Source: a virus
Length of the DNA: 64,000 bases
IMG/VR virus record: IMGVR_UViG_3300009168_000006
Span: 1 to 64,000 of that record
Reading direction: 5' to 3' (one strand)
In this document: piece after piece, positions 51,474 through 59,759 of the stretch
Position numbering within the stretch: position 1 is the stretch's first letter
How the letters are laid out: every line of letters begins with the position of its first letter
The notes under the pieces: generated by a model
What the model saw: the letters and a program-made list of their open reading frames with translations, nothing else
Told to the model about the DNA's origin: nothing
Databases searched by the model: none
Program-made: the position numbers and the translations under genes

Positions 51474-52733
51474 CTACCGGACGTTGACGTAGCGGTTCAG
51501 CAGGCCGCCGACCTTCTGCTCGAACCCGACCCGGACGTCGGCGTAGACCATCTCCCGGGCATAGGCCGTCCCGGCCTGCACCAAGTCCCAAATGGACGTG
51601 GGGTCGCCGGACGAGCCGATGTCGGCGGCGCGCTCGGCCAGGAGGGGGATGACCTTGGCCTCGGCCTGTCCGAAGCCCTGCTCCCGGAGGAACTTCTCGG
51701 CCCCCTCCAGGTCTTCGGCCACGGTGGTCTGCTTGGCCTTGGCGATGTGCTGGGTGATGCCGGAGACCGAGGCGTTGGAGTAGGCGGCCAGCGCGGGGAC
51801 GGCGCCCTCCAGGAACTTGCGGGGGGCCTGCCGGTTGTGGCGGATGGACAACTCCCGCATCCCGATGGCGTCCCAGATCATCCGGTTCTGGCACACCTTG
51901 TTCAGGTAGAAGGAGAGCACCTTGAACCGGGCGTCCCCGACCTCCGAGTTGGTGACGATGAAGCCCCGGAAGTAGGTCTCCCCCTCGATGTCGATGGGGT
52001 GGGTCTCGTCCACCAGGAAGACCCAGATGTCCCGGTCGGAGGCGTACAGGGTGGTGTTGTGCTTGGTGACCTCGGTCATGGCGTCGTTCATGCCCTGCCC
52101 GGCGATCTTGCCCGGCACCACCCAGCGCCCCTGCGCCTGCTCGTTGATGAGCATGATCGTGCGGACGATGTCGGCGTCCCAGATGCGCCCGTAGTCGGGA
52201 CCGGTGACGGCGCGCAGGACGGCGGGTTCGTCGCCCACGGCCGGGGCGGCCAGCAGCTTGACCCGGCTGTCCCCGTCCACCCGCTGGCGGTATTCCAGGC
52301 TGGCGTTCAGCGCCACCTTGGCGATGGGGGCGGGCATGTCCCGCAGCCAGCGGATGTCGGGGCCGCCGATGACGCTGTTGTACTGGGCGAAGGACCAGTT
52401 GGTGAAGATGGCCGGGCTGTCGCCGTAGCTGACGGTGTAGAGGTTCCCGGCCAGCGGGCCGCTCTCGATGTACTTGGCGTCCAGGTTCCCCTGCACCGGG
52501 ACGTTGGGGAACTCGTCGCTGCGGTCCCGGCGGGCCTCGGTCACGGCCAGCAGGGCCTCCAGGCTGGTGTACCGCTCGTCGTCGGGGCGGCTGGCCCACT
52601 GGTGCGAGGCGAGGGAGAGGTTGCGCCCGCCCTGGCGGGTGACGGGCGGCTTGGCGTAGCCGATGATCTGCTGCGCGGACAGGGTGCCCCCGGCGGGGAT
52701 GGGGATGATCTCGGCGCCGTTGCGGTTGGTCAT
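51474..52733 (-). CDS. DUF932-like protein (419 aa)
   Basis: ATG 52733; AAGGAGTAC upstream. The pattern matches DUF932/plasmid-phage proteins: ASDRDIWVFLVDETHPIDIE, YFRGFIVTNSEVGDARFKVL, SFYLNKVCQNRMIWDAIG, RHNRQAPRKFLEGA. These are common beside replication genes; the molecular role is not established. Confidence 0.7.
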   Translation of the reverse strand: MTNRNGAEIIPIPAGGTLSAQQIIGYAKPPVTRQGGRNLSLASHQWASRPDDERYTSLEALLAVTEARRDRSDEFPNVPVQGNLDAKYIESGPLAGNLYTVSYGDSPAIFTNWSFAQYNSVIGGPDIRWLRDMPAPIAKVALNASLEYRQRVDGDSRVKLLAAPAVGDEPAVLRAVTGPDYGRIWDADIVRTIMLINEQAQGRWVVPGKIAGQGMNDAMTEVTKHNTTLYASDRDIWVFLVDETHPIDIEGETYFRGFIVTNSEVGDARFKVLSFYLNKVCQNRMIWDAIGMRELSIRHNRQAPRKFLEGAVPALAAYSNASVSGITQHIAKAKQTTVAEDLEGAEKFLREQGFGQAEAKVIPLLAERAADIGSSGDPTSIWDLVQAGTAYAREMVYADVRVGFEQKVGGLLNRYVNVR

Positions 52734-52747
52734 GTCGGTCGTACTCC

Positions 52748-52990
52748 TTACTTGGCTGCGGGCTTCTTGCTGCGCGGGGCTTTGGCGACCGGGGTCTCAG
52801 CCCGTTCGAGACTGAGTTGCTCTCCTCGCTTCCTGGCCTCACCGGCCATCACTTCGAGCAGTCCCTGCGTGGCGAGCCAGTTTTTGGGGTCGGTGGCGAA
52901 CTGGCCTCGCTTGGTGAGGAAGTCGTAGGCGCACCAGTGCGTGCCGATCCTGATGACCTCGAAACGGGGCAGCATGCGGAGCGCGGGCAT
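52748..52990 (-). CDS. Small hypothetical protein (80 aa)
   Basis: ATG 52990 after AGGAGAAGG. MPALRMLPRFEVIRIGTHWC, then ATDPKNWLATQGLLEVMAGE and a Lys/Pro-rich tail. Function unknown. A candidate promoter lies 28 nt upstream. Confidence 0.6.
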   Translation of the reverse strand: MPALRMLPRFEVIRIGTHWCAYDFLTKRGQFATDPKNWLATQGLLEVMAGEARKRGEQLSLERAETPVAKAPRSKKPAAK

Positions 52991-53006
52991 CCTTCTCCTC
53001 TCTGGT

Positions 53007-53025
53007 GGTCTGTCTATAGTGTACC
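53007..53025 (-). promoter_or_regulatory. Candidate promoter, family GGTACACTA
   Basis: Leftward: GGTACACTATAGACAGACC, nearly identical to 50136-50154. Confidence 0.45.
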
Positions 53026-53050
53026 AGTTGGACGGATTGGACGCCACGGT

Positions 53051-53066
53051 GTCTACCCGGCTAGGC
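53051..53066 (-). promoter_or_regulatory. Dispersed palindromic site
   Basis: GTCTACCCGGCTAGGC, followed by a further AGCTAGGC half; lies at the stop of the 51-aa gene and upstream of the candidate promoter. Confidence 0.55.
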
Positions 53067-53068
53067 AG

Positions 53069-53224
53069 CTAGGCGGTGAGCACGAGGACGGCGAGGAGGA
53101 GGAGGGTGAAGCCGAAGAAGAGGTGCTCTCCGGTGGCGAACATGGCGACGGTGGGGGCAAAGAGGCACCAGACGGCGAGCATCGGGTCCGGTCCGGTCGG
53201 TCTTCGGGGCGGGGGCGCCCTCAC
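53069..53224 (-). CDS. Small membrane protein (51 aa)
   Basis: GTG 53224 in a GTGA overlap with the upstream stop and GGAG eight bases before. MLAVWCLFAPTVAMFATGEH and FFGFTLLLLAVLVLTA form two membrane helices. Function unknown. Confidence 0.55.
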   Translation of the reverse strand: MRAPPPRRPTGPDPMLAVWCLFAPTVAMFATGEHLFFGFTLLLLAVLVLTA

Positions 53225-53547
53225 AGGGGGGTCTCCTCGATGGACACCCACTCGACGGCGTCCTCCTCCTGCACCAGGTTCTGGAGGGTGGCGATGAGGC
53301 GTTTGGCGTCCGCGACGGTGAGGTTGGCCGTCGCCAGGACGGGGACGCGGGCCAGGGTGTCGGCGTCGAACCGCTCGGAGATGTTGAGGGTCATCAGGCT
53401 GGCCAGCACCACCTCGCCGTGGATGCCCTGGACGCAACCGTTGTGGGCGACGACGGTGAGCGACGTCGCGGCGTTGGTCGGGTCGCCCAGGCGCAGCACC
53501 TCCTCGGGGCGGGGCGTTTCTTCCAGGTAGTCGCTGTTCAGAGGCAT
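53221..53547 (-). CDS. Hypothetical protein (108 aa)
   Basis: ATG 53547 after AAGGAGTACCG. Alpha/beta pattern: NAATSLTVVAHNGCVQGIHG, EVVLASLMTLNISERFDADT, ATANLTVADAKRLIATLQNL. Function unknown. Confidence 0.65.
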   Translation of the reverse strand: MPLNSDYLEETPRPEEVLRLGDPTNAATSLTVVAHNGCVQGIHGEVVLASLMTLNISERFDADTLARVPVLATANLTVADAKRLIATLQNLVQEEDAVEWVSIEETPL

Positions 53548-53556
53548 CGGTACTCC

Positions 53557-53961
53557 TTACTTGCACCACCCATGCACGGTGCTCACGGACACGCCCAACT
53601 CCTGGGCGATGTCGCGGTAGCTGAAGCCCTTCCCCTTGAGGAAGTTGGCTTTGGGCTTCAGGTACCGGTGGAACTGCTTCCCCCGGCTCGGGATGCGCTC
53701 CTCCTTGGGCGCGGCCTTGCTCGGGGGGCGCAGCACCTCGTACTCCACGGGGTGGGCGATGTGCCACAGCCGGTGGTGGCTGTCGCACAGCCAGCGGACG
53801 TCGAGTTGCTTGGTGTAGTCGTCGTGGTGCCCGACCGTGACGGGTGCCCCGCACTCCTCGCACGGGGTGGGCACCAGCGCGCCGCGCTTCACGGCGCGGG
53901 ACACGGACGCATGCGCCAGGTGCGCGTCCCAGTGGCGATCCGCCCACCTCAGCCCGGCCAA
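53557..53961 (-). CDS. HNH-like zinc protein fused to HTH (134 aa)
   Basis: TTG start at 53961 with GGGAAGTGG. Residues 30-70 form an HNH-type zinc site: CEECGAPVTVGHHDDY, WLCDSHHRLWH. The C-terminus is a helix-turn-helix, GFSYRDIAQELGVSVSTVHG. It may be a homing-type nuclease remnant or a DNA-binding protein. Confidence 0.65.
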   Translation of the reverse strand: MAGLRWADRHWDAHLAHASVSRAVKRGALVPTPCEECGAPVTVGHHDDYTKQLDVRWLCDSHHRLWHIAHPVEYEVLRPPSKAAPKEERIPSRGKQFHRYLKPKANFLKGKGFSYRDIAQELGVSVSTVHGWCK

Positions 53962-54002
53962 AGTACCACTTCCCTGTTCGGCTTACTAGGTAGCATCACG
54001 CT

Positions 54003-54012
54003 ATTGTACCTG
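54003..54012 (-). promoter_or_regulatory. Candidate promoter -10 (GGTACAATAG)
   Basis: Leftward GGTACAAT with TACAAT at 54008-54003, 42 nt upstream of the HNH/HTH start and just after a palindromic site. No clear -35. Confidence 0.45.
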
Positions 54013-54037
54013 GCCGCGCGCCGGGTAGGTGTCGCGC

Positions 54038-54053
54038 GTCTACCTGGCTAGAA
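54038..54053 (-). promoter_or_regulatory. Dispersed palindromic site
   Basis: GTCTACCTGGCTAGAA, containing the stop of the 86-aa membrane protein gene. Confidence 0.5.
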
Positions 54054-54308
54054 ACCCATCTGCCACTGCCAGACGCGGAAGTGGATGACGACGAGCACGG
54101 CGTTGAGCACGGCCCCGGCGCAGCACCAGAGGGCGCTGGTCCGGAGCGGGGCGTCGGCGCGGAGGTCGAGGTAGTTGGCGAGGCGGTGGGAGCGGATGGC
54201 CAGGGCGACGAGCCACATGGCGCAGGCGAGGTTGGCGTGGGCCAGCCCGTCGCTGACCCACGCGCTCCAGTGGTCGGGGGCGTACATCAGCGCCACCCCC
54301 GCCGCCAC
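54048..54308 (-). CDS. Membrane protein (about 86 aa)
   Basis: Start overlaps the upstream gene end and GGAGGTGA precedes the GTG at 54308; an internal ATG at 54287 is possible. LAHANLACAMWLVALAIRSH and LWCCAGAVLNAVLVVIHFRV are membrane helices. Confidence 0.6.
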   Translation of the reverse strand: MAAGVALMYAPDHWSAWVSDGLAHANLACAMWLVALAIRSHRLANYLDLRADAPLRTSALWCCAGAVLNAVLVVIHFRVWQWQMGF

Positions 54309-54688
54309 TCACCTCCACCCCCCTCGCGCGCCCGCACCAGGTTGAGTTGGACGTAGGCGACGATGCGGGCGGACGGGGGTTCGTCACTGTCCTGGTTGAT
54401 CCTCCAGCGCGCGGACCCCCTGGCCTGGCGCAGCGCCAGGGTGTCCCCCTCCCGCGCCCGCCACGCCCGCCACCCGGTGGCGAACTCGTGGATGATGGCG
54501 ATGGTGTCGGTGTGCGGGTCTTTGAAGGTGGCCATGGGCGAGGTCAGGGCGCCCGTGTCCAGCATCGGGACGTAGTAGTAGGTTTCGGTGTCGTAGGGTT
54601 CGCGGTAGTCGCCGCCCCAGTAGAGGCGGTCGAGCCACCCGCGGGCGGTGGTGCCCACGGGTGGCCAGCCGGTGAACGGCTCAGTCAT
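54287..54688 (-). CDS. Hypothetical protein (133 aa)
   Basis: ATG 54688 overlapping the upstream stop. MTEPFTGWPPVG, YYYVPMLDTGALTSPMATFK, IAIIHEFATGWRAWRAREGD. Beta-rich; function unknown. Confidence 0.65.
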   Translation of the reverse strand: MTEPFTGWPPVGTTARGWLDRLYWGGDYREPYDTETYYYVPMLDTGALTSPMATFKDPHTDTIAIIHEFATGWRAWRAREGDTLALRQARGSARWRINQDSDEPPSARIVAYVQLNLVRAREGGGGEWRRGWR

Positions 54689-55133
54689 CCAGGTCGAGCA
54701 CCCGGTCGGCGCCAACCACGGCCAGGGCCGGGGCGGGAGCGGGCCACAGCCGCTCGGGGTACGCCAACTCAGCGGCGTCCCGCTCGCTCCGCACCACCAC
54801 GTCGCCCGCCTCGTTGACGGCGACGGCCATCCCCTCGCTGCGCCAGCGCCGGATGAGGACGGCGGCGCGGTGGACGCACAGGGGCATGTGGCCGAACGCC
54901 TCGCACGTGCATTCGAGGGGGACGTCGGTGCCGTGGACGGTATGCACCAGCCCCGACCGGCTGGTGCTGGGCACCCGGTAGACCCCGTGCTGGAGGCGCT
55001 CCACCTGGTCGGGCACGCCCATCTCCAGCGCCTTCTTCATGGTGCGCTGGAGGTGGGCGCGTAGCTGGGCGGCGGTCATCGGGCGCTTCACCCGCTCGTT
55101 CCTCGGGGGTACCACTCTCGGACTGGCAACCAT
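54681..55133 (-). CDS. SWIM zinc-finger protein (150 aa)
   Basis: ATG 55133 after CAAGGAGACGCCACG. The SWIM pattern CxC...CxH is clear: ECTCEAFGHMPLCVHRAAVL, preceded by the strand YRVPSTSRSGLVHTVHG. SWIM domains bind DNA or proteins and occur with recombination factors. Confidence 0.75.
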   Translation of the reverse strand: MVASPRVVPPRNERVKRPMTAAQLRAHLQRTMKKALEMGVPDQVERLQHGVYRVPSTSRSGLVHTVHGTDVPLECTCEAFGHMPLCVHRAAVLIRRWRSEGMAVAVNEAGDVVVRSERDAAELAYPERLWPAPAPALAVVGADRVLDLDD

Positions 55134-55147
55134 CGTGGCGTCTCCTT

Positions 55148-55163
55148 GTCTCGTCGGCTAGAC
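55148..55163 (-). promoter_or_regulatory. Dispersed palindromic site
   Basis: GTCTCGTCGGCTAGAC, in the gap between the stop at 55178 and the SWIM gene start. Confidence 0.55.
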
Positions 55164-55177
55164 GTTGGTCGGTCGGG

Positions 55178-55558
55178 TCAGTCGTCGGCCAGCAGCAGGT
55201 CCACCTGGAGGGCGAGGCGCCGGAGGTGGCGGGCGCACTCCAGGCGCGCCCGCCGCTCCCCCTTGAACTCGGACGCCCGCTCCCGGTCGAAGCGGTCCCG
55301 CAGCGAGCCGAGTTGCTGCTCGTTCACCCGGGCGGCGGCCTCGAACTCCTCGGCCGCCTGGGTGAGCACGGTGGCCAGGGTGTGGGCGGCGTTGCGCTCC
55401 AACGCCGTCGCCAACTCGTCGGGGCGGACGAACTCCCGCAGGGTGGTGATCACCGGGGGCACCTCCCCCCGGTGATCGGCGCACGTCTGGTCGATGCGCG
55501 GGGTGCCCCGCACCACCCGCGCCTCCTTCCCGCAGAGGATGCACTTGACTTCCTCCAT
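55178..55558 (-). CDS. Zinc-ribbon plus coiled-coil protein (126 aa)
   Basis: ATG 55558 after CAGGAGACGAGC. MEEVKCILCGKEARVV with a Cys pair, a later Cys/His pair (QTCADHRG), then a long coiled coil (NEQQLGSLRDRFDRERASEF). Function unknown. Confidence 0.6.
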   Translation of the reverse strand: MEEVKCILCGKEARVVRGTPRIDQTCADHRGEVPPVITTLREFVRPDELATALERNAAHTLATVLTQAAEEFEAAARVNEQQLGSLRDRFDRERASEFKGERRARLECARHLRRLALQVDLLLADD

Positions 55559-55583
55559 GCTCGTCTCCTGGTCGCTCCTTTCC

Positions 55584-57038
55584 TCAGACTGCCACGCCCA
55601 GGTCGATCTCCTCGGCGTCGATCTCCTCGGCCTCCGCGATGTCGTCGGCCTCGCTGCTCTCCTCCTCCTCGGCCTCCTCGTCCAGCTTGTCCTCGGTCAG
55701 CTTCTGGAGCAGGGCGTCGGCGCGGTTGACCTGCGTCCCGGTGACGGGGCGCTTGCCCTTGCTACCCGCCTCCTTCCACTCCCGGCTGGCGTCGAGGATG
55801 GCGTACGCCTCGGCGGCGGTGGTGGGGTTGGCGACCAGGGCCACGGCCTCCCCGGCCTCGGCCTCGGTGGCGGGAGCGGTGGCGGCGACGGTCGCCTCGT
55901 TCTTGGCGACCTGGGCGGCCTGCTCCCCGGTCAGGGCGGCCTGCGCCTTGGCCTTGCCCTGCGCCTTCTTCAGCCCGCGCACGATCTCCTTGGCCTGGGC
56001 GATGGAGATGACGTACTCGGGCTGCACCTTCGGCGGGGCGCCGTGCCAGTCCTGCGCCAGGTAGGACAGGCACATGGCGGCCAGCTTCTGGATGGCGCTC
56101 TTGGTCTCGCCCGCCATGTCCACGTAGGCGCCCGTGCGGAGGGCGTCGAGCACCGTGGTCAGGGACTGCGGGGTCACCTTCTCCTCGGCCTTGAGGGCGG
56201 CCGGGCTGGCGCGCCGGACGGTGGTGGTGGCGCCGTTGGCGGGAGGCGTGGTGGTCTCGGCCTCGCCCTCCTCCTCGTCGTCGTCGCCCTCGTCCTGGGC
56301 GGCGGCCTCGATGTCGGCGTCGGACACCGTCGCGCGCTCGCCCGTGGGCGTGGCGCTCAGGTCGCCGCCGTTGGTCGGGCCAGCGGGCACGGGCGGAGCG
56401 GCGGGCGTCTTGCCCAGCGCCTCGTCGGCGGCCGCCTTGACCGCACCCTTCGGGGCGTCGGCCACGTCGCCCGTCTCCGTCGTCGCCGCCACCTTGTCGG
56501 CCACGGCGACGAGCAGCTTCGGGTCGCCCTTCAGGATGGAGAACTCGGACAGGCGGGAGGCGATGGACGGCAGGCCCCGGCCGTTGGCGGTGAGGATGGC
56601 GGCCACCATGGCCTGGTCGATCAACTGGTAGACGCGCGGGCGGGAGATGCCCAGCCGGTCCATCGCGTAGGCCCCGAAGGAGGCGTACCCGGCGTCGGCC
56701 CACAGCTTGCGCTCCCGGATTTCCAGCAGCGCCTCGCCCGCCAGGATGTACTTCTCCATCCCCTCCTTGACGATGGCCTCCAGGGCGTCGAGCGTGCGGT
56801 CGGTGAAGGTGACGTAGTTGATGGCCTTGTCGCCGTCGATGGTGGTGGACAGGTAGCGGCCCTTCTGGTTGGTGCCGCCCTTGATGTCCTCGCCCACCAC
56901 GCCCGCCAGGTTGCGGACGTCGCTCGCCTTGATGGGCACGATCTGCTGCTTGGTCTCGTCCACGGGCGTCTCCTCCTTGGTGCTGGTGTCCACGGCTGCG
57001 GCTGCGGTCGCGTTGGTCTCGGCCTGCTGCTTCGCCAT
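55584..57038 (-). CDS. DUF3102/ParB-accessory-like protein (484 aa)
   Basis: ATG 57038 after CAAGGAGTACGCCGG. Residues 80-155 resemble the domain found beside ParB proteins: EKYILAGEALLEIRERKLWA, FGAYAMDRLGISRPRVYQLI. The centre is an acidic linker (DEGDDDEEEGEAE), and a second helical domain lies near 280-370. The C-terminus is very acidic. Possibly DNA-binding through the HTH-like first domain. Confidence 0.65.
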   Translation of the reverse strand: MAKQQAETNATAAAAVDTSTKEETPVDETKQQIVPIKASDVRNLAGVVGEDIKGGTNQKGRYLSTTIDGDKAINYVTFTDRTLDALEAIVKEGMEKYILAGEALLEIRERKLWADAGYASFGAYAMDRLGISRPRVYQLIDQAMVAAILTANGRGLPSIASRLSEFSILKGDPKLLVAVADKVAATTETGDVADAPKGAVKAAADEALGKTPAAPPVPAGPTNGGDLSATPTGERATVSDADIEAAAQDEGDDDEEEGEAETTTPPANGATTTVRRASPAALKAEEKVTPQSLTTVLDALRTGAYVDMAGETKSAIQKLAAMCLSYLAQDWHGAPPKVQPEYVISIAQAKEIVRGLKKAQGKAKAQAALTGEQAAQVAKNEATVAATAPATEAEAGEAVALVANPTTAAEAYAILDASREWKEAGSKGKRPVTGTQVNRADALLQKLTEDKLDEEAEEEESSEADDIAEAEEIDAEEIDLGVAV

Positions 57039-57091
57039 CCGGCGTACTCCTTGTGCGGCGTCGGCTCGCTGGCTGACTGCCGCCTGCTGCC

Positions 57092-57107
57092 GTCTATCTG
57101 GCTAGAC
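57092..57107 (-). promoter_or_regulatory. Dispersed palindromic site
   Basis: GTCTATCTGGCTAGAC, upstream of the 484-aa gene. Confidence 0.6.
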
Positions 57108-57188
57108 GGCAGAGGGCGATGGTCAGGGTTGGTCGGAGCGGACGGTTCGGTAATGGTAGCACAAGCACGTAGCTAGTGCCAGGTACTG

Positions 57189-57524
57189 TCAACCTCTGGG
57201 CGGGTGCGCCTCCTCGCACCGCACCACCAGGTCGGCTACTCGGGCGAGGCTGCGGGTGTGGCGGGAGGTGGTGGGCGAGTAGTCGCAGAGGTAGGCGACC
57301 TTCTTCCCGGTGGGCGAGGTCTCCCCGACCCGGTGCCAGTAGGAGTAGACGTTCTGCCCGTCCGTCCGGAGGCTGGAGTTGGGGGCGTTGTAGGGCTGGC
57401 CCCCGCGCCAGTGGTAGGCCACCTGGTCCACCGTCCACCGGCTGCGGTGGAGGGCGGCCAGGTACTGACCGGTGGGCGGGGCCTGGAGTCGGGGCAGTGC
57501 GGGCGGCGCGCTCTTGGTCGGCAA
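57189..57524 (-). CDS. Hypothetical protein (111 aa)
   Basis: TTG start 57524 with AAGGAGACCAACCC. Contains DQVAYHWRGGQPYNAPNSSL, NVYSYWHRVGETSPTGKKVA, YLCDYSPTTSRHTRSLARVA; reads like a small beta-rich protein. Function unknown. Confidence 0.6.
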   Translation of the reverse strand: MPTKSAPPALPRLQAPPTGQYLAALHRSRWTVDQVAYHWRGGQPYNAPNSSLRTDGQNVYSYWHRVGETSPTGKKVAYLCDYSPTTSRHTRSLARVADLVVRCEEAHPPRG

Positions 57525-57599
57525 GGGTTGGTCTCCTTCCGAGGGTTGAGATCGGTTGGCGGCAACAGTGATCTGCTGCCGAATGGTTGGCGGCCGCAA

Positions 57600-58394
57600 C
57601 TACCTGGGGGTGGGCTTCTGGCTGTCCCGGTAGACGGACAGCCAGACGTTCAGCACCCCGCGCGCCTGGGCGACGGTGATGCTGCTGTTGCGGAACTCGG
57701 GGCGGACGTCCAGCTTGCGGCGCACGTCGCGCATGAAGGTGTTGTCCCCGGCGTAGCGGTCGAGGTACTCGACGGCGGCCACCTTGAGGCGGGGGTTGCG
57801 CTCGACGTGGGCGTCGGTGAACTTCTGCCCCGCCTGCATGAGGGTGGACATCGCCTTCTCCACCCCCCGGGCCAGCGCCTGGTCGTACGCCTTGGCCGGG
57901 GCGGGGGCCACCGAGGAGACCGGGGCGGCGTCGGCCGTGGGCGGCAGCCCGTTCATGCGCCGGATGCGGGCGTCCTTCTCCTGGCTGGTGCGGGCGGCGG
58001 CGTCCCGGTCGAGCATCAGGTCGTGGGCCAGGGCGACGGCCTCGACCACGGCCTCCTCGTCGGCGGCCAGCACCGGGTTGTAGGTGGCGAAGGACACGGC
58101 CGCCAGGTACAGCCAGTGGCGGCGGCGCACCTCGACGGTGCGGGGCGAGGCGCCCGGCGCGTCGGCGGGCAGGCTGTCCGAGTAGGCGATGTCGAGGGCG
58201 GCGCTGAGCACCACCTCCAACTGGTTCCACGCCTCCCGGTGGGCGTCCTTGCCGGTGGCGACGGGGGCGACGACGGCGACGGGCATCGGGGTGTTGGTCA
58301 CGGGCTTCTCCTCCTTGCGGACAACCTGGGCGGCCACGGCGGGGCGCAGGACGCCGGTCTGCTTGGTGGTGCGCTGCGTCTTGCTCAAGTCCAA
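57600..58394 (-). CDS. Hypothetical protein (264 aa)
   Basis: TTG start 58394 with AAGGAGCACGCAC. Largely helical: KDAHREAWNQLEVVLSAALD, VEVRRRHWLYLAAVSFAT, EAVALAHDLMLDRDAAART, and a second helical block after a Pro/Ala linker. No family recognised. Confidence 0.65.
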   Translation of the reverse strand: MDLSKTQRTTKQTGVLRPAVAAQVVRKEEKPVTNTPMPVAVVAPVATGKDAHREAWNQLEVVLSAALDIAYSDSLPADAPGASPRTVEVRRRHWLYLAAVSFATYNPVLAADEEAVVEAVALAHDLMLDRDAAARTSQEKDARIRRMNGLPPTADAAPVSSVAPAPAKAYDQALARGVEKAMSTLMQAGQKFTDAHVERNPRLKVAAVEYLDRYAGDNTFMRDVRRKLDVRPEFRNSSITVAQARGVLNVWLSVYRDSQKPTPR

Positions 58395-58435
58395 GTGCGT
58401 GCTCCTTGTGTGGTGCGGTGTGGGTGTTGGTCACC

Positions 58436-58512
58436 CCCCGGGGTACGTCCCCAGGCATCGCCACACACCACCGCTGGTGTGTGGCGTGGCCTACTGACTA
58501 CCCGTGGTGTGG
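58436..58512 (-). ncRNA. Intergenic two-hairpin module, copy 1
   Basis: 11-bp hairpin GCCACACACCA/TGGTGTGTGGC (58460-58485) followed leftward by CCTGGGG-acgta-CCCCGGGG. Same arrangement as copies at 59.28, 60.09, 60.69 and 61.04 kb, including CTACTGACTAC next to the upstream stop. Confidence 0.55.
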
Positions 58513-58513
58513 G

Positions 58514-58801
58514 CTAGCGGCTGGCGATGGCGTTGCTGGCGGCGGTGAGCGTCTCGTCCACCTCACGCACTACCTTGTTGTGCTGGTCCTTCAGGGCGCT
58601 CTCCCGCTGGGCGAGGTCGTAGATCGTGGTCTCGGTGCGCTCCAGCATGGCGAGCACCTCGGCCATCGGCAGGTTGGCGGCGGCGTGCTTCACGTTGCGA
58701 ACAAGGTGCATGGCCTGGGCGTAGGCTGCCTCCTTGCCCTGGTGGAAGCACGCAGCCTGCGTGTGGTGGACGAGCATCTCGGCGGCGTGGCTTGCGCTCA
58801 T
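58514..58801 (-). CDS. Helical hypothetical protein (95 aa)
   Basis: ATG 58801 after AAGGAGACCAACACCT. All-helical: HAAEMLVHHTQAACFHQGKE, HLVRNVKHAAANLPMAEVLA, ETTIYDLAQRESALKDQHNK. Function unknown. Confidence 0.65.
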   Translation of the reverse strand: MSASHAAEMLVHHTQAACFHQGKEAAYAQAMHLVRNVKHAAANLPMAEVLAMLERTETTIYDLAQRESALKDQHNKVVREVDETLTAASNAIASR

Positions 58802-58825
58802 AGGTGTTGGTCTCCTTGTGCTTGG

Positions 58826-59239
58826 TTACTCAGCGACACAGCCGAGTGAGGGGGCACCTTCCTCGGGCTTCTCTCCCGGGTAGGCGGCCTCGCCCCGGAC
58901 CCAGGCGCGGAACGCCTGGCTCCAGGGATCGGGCCGGTACTGGAGCACCTCGATACGGGGGCGCACCAGCCCGTCGTTGCACGGCTCGGGGCGGTAGTCG
59001 GCGCCCGCCCCGGCGACGTCGGTGGGGACGACCCCGTGCAGGGACTCGACGGTGATCCCGGCGGCGGCCGGGCCGTTGGCAGCGGTGACGCGGAAGCCCC
59101 GGCCCTCGCCCATGTCGAGCCAGATTTCCGGCTCGCCGTTGGGGAACAGCGTCACCTTGACGCCAGGGAACAGGGAGTACGGGTCATCGAAGAGGCGGGC
59201 GTAGGCGGCCTTGGTGCGGCGGCGCAGGCGTACACGCAT
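58826..59239 (-). CDS. Hypothetical protein (137 aa)
   Basis: ATG 59239 after AAGGAGACCAACACCG. VKVTLFPNGEPEIWLDMGEG, FRVTAANGPAAAGITVESLH, PRIEVLQYRPDPWSQAFRAW. Beta-rich. Function unknown. Confidence 0.65.
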   Translation of the reverse strand: MRVRLRRRTKAAYARLFDDPYSLFPGVKVTLFPNGEPEIWLDMGEGRGFRVTAANGPAAAGITVESLHGVVPTDVAGAGADYRPEPCNDGLVRPRIEVLQYRPDPWSQAFRAWVRGEAAYPGEKPEEGAPSLGCVAE

Positions 59240-59269
59240 CGGTGTTGGTCTCCTTCTGCGGGCGTGGTG

Positions 59270-59340
59270 TGCTGGGTAATTCCCAGCCATCGCCCGTCTA
59301 CCTGGGTAGACAGGCGTGGGCTGCCAATTACTCGGCGTGC
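59270..59340 (-). ncRNA. Intergenic two-hairpin module, copy 2 (with palindromic site 59296-59311)
   Basis: GTCTACCTGGGTAGAC with flanking GCCC/GGGC forms the first hairpin; GCTGGGAATTACCCAGC forms the second. Lies between two small genes. Confidence 0.55.
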
Positions 59341-59345
59341 GTGGT

Positions 59346-59516
59346 TTACGTGGTGTGCAGGAGTCGGCAGGCGTCGGGCCAGTACCACCCGACCGGGCAG
59401 CACGTGGCCATGACGTCGTCGTTGAACAGGTCCGCCACCGGGGCGAACACGCGCCGGGAGCGGACGGGGCGGACGCACAGGTTGGACGGGTTGGAGCGGC
59501 GGCGGCGGCGGCGCAT
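59346..59516 (-). CDS. Small Arg-rich protein (56 aa)
   Basis: ATG 59516 with GAGGAGGCCAACGC. Starts MRRRRRRSNPSNLCVRPVR and ends MATCCPVGWYWPDACRLLHT; four Cys near the end could bind metal. Function unknown. Confidence 0.6.
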   Translation of the reverse strand: MRRRRRRSNPSNLCVRPVRSRRVFAPVADLFNDDVMATCCPVGWYWPDACRLLHTT

Positions 59517-59528
59517 GCGTTGGCCTCC

Positions 59529-59750
59529 TCAGTCCTGGTAATCGTGGCGGCAGCGGGCGTTGCAGAACGGCGGGCTCCAGCGCAGCCCGCGGAAGCGCGG
59601 CCCGGTCTCGCCGTCGCTGACCCAGGCGTAGCGGTACAGGGTGCGGCGGACCTGGCCGCACCAGGCGCAGGTGAGTCCCGTGCCGGACTCGGACTGGCGG
59701 AGGTACTCCCCGCGGGCGAACGGATCGCGGCCGACGCTGACGATTGGCAT
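59529..59750 (-). CDS. Small zinc-binding-type protein (73 aa)
   Basis: ATG 59750 after AAGGAGTACGC. TCAWCGQVRRTLYRYAW and FCNARCRHDYQD supply two CxxC/CxxxC pairs like a small treble-clef finger. Confidence 0.6.
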   Translation of the reverse strand: MPIVSVGRDPFARGEYLRQSESGTGLTCAWCGQVRRTLYRYAWVSDGETGPRFRGLRWSPPFCNARCRHDYQD

Positions 59751-59759
59751 GCGTACTCC

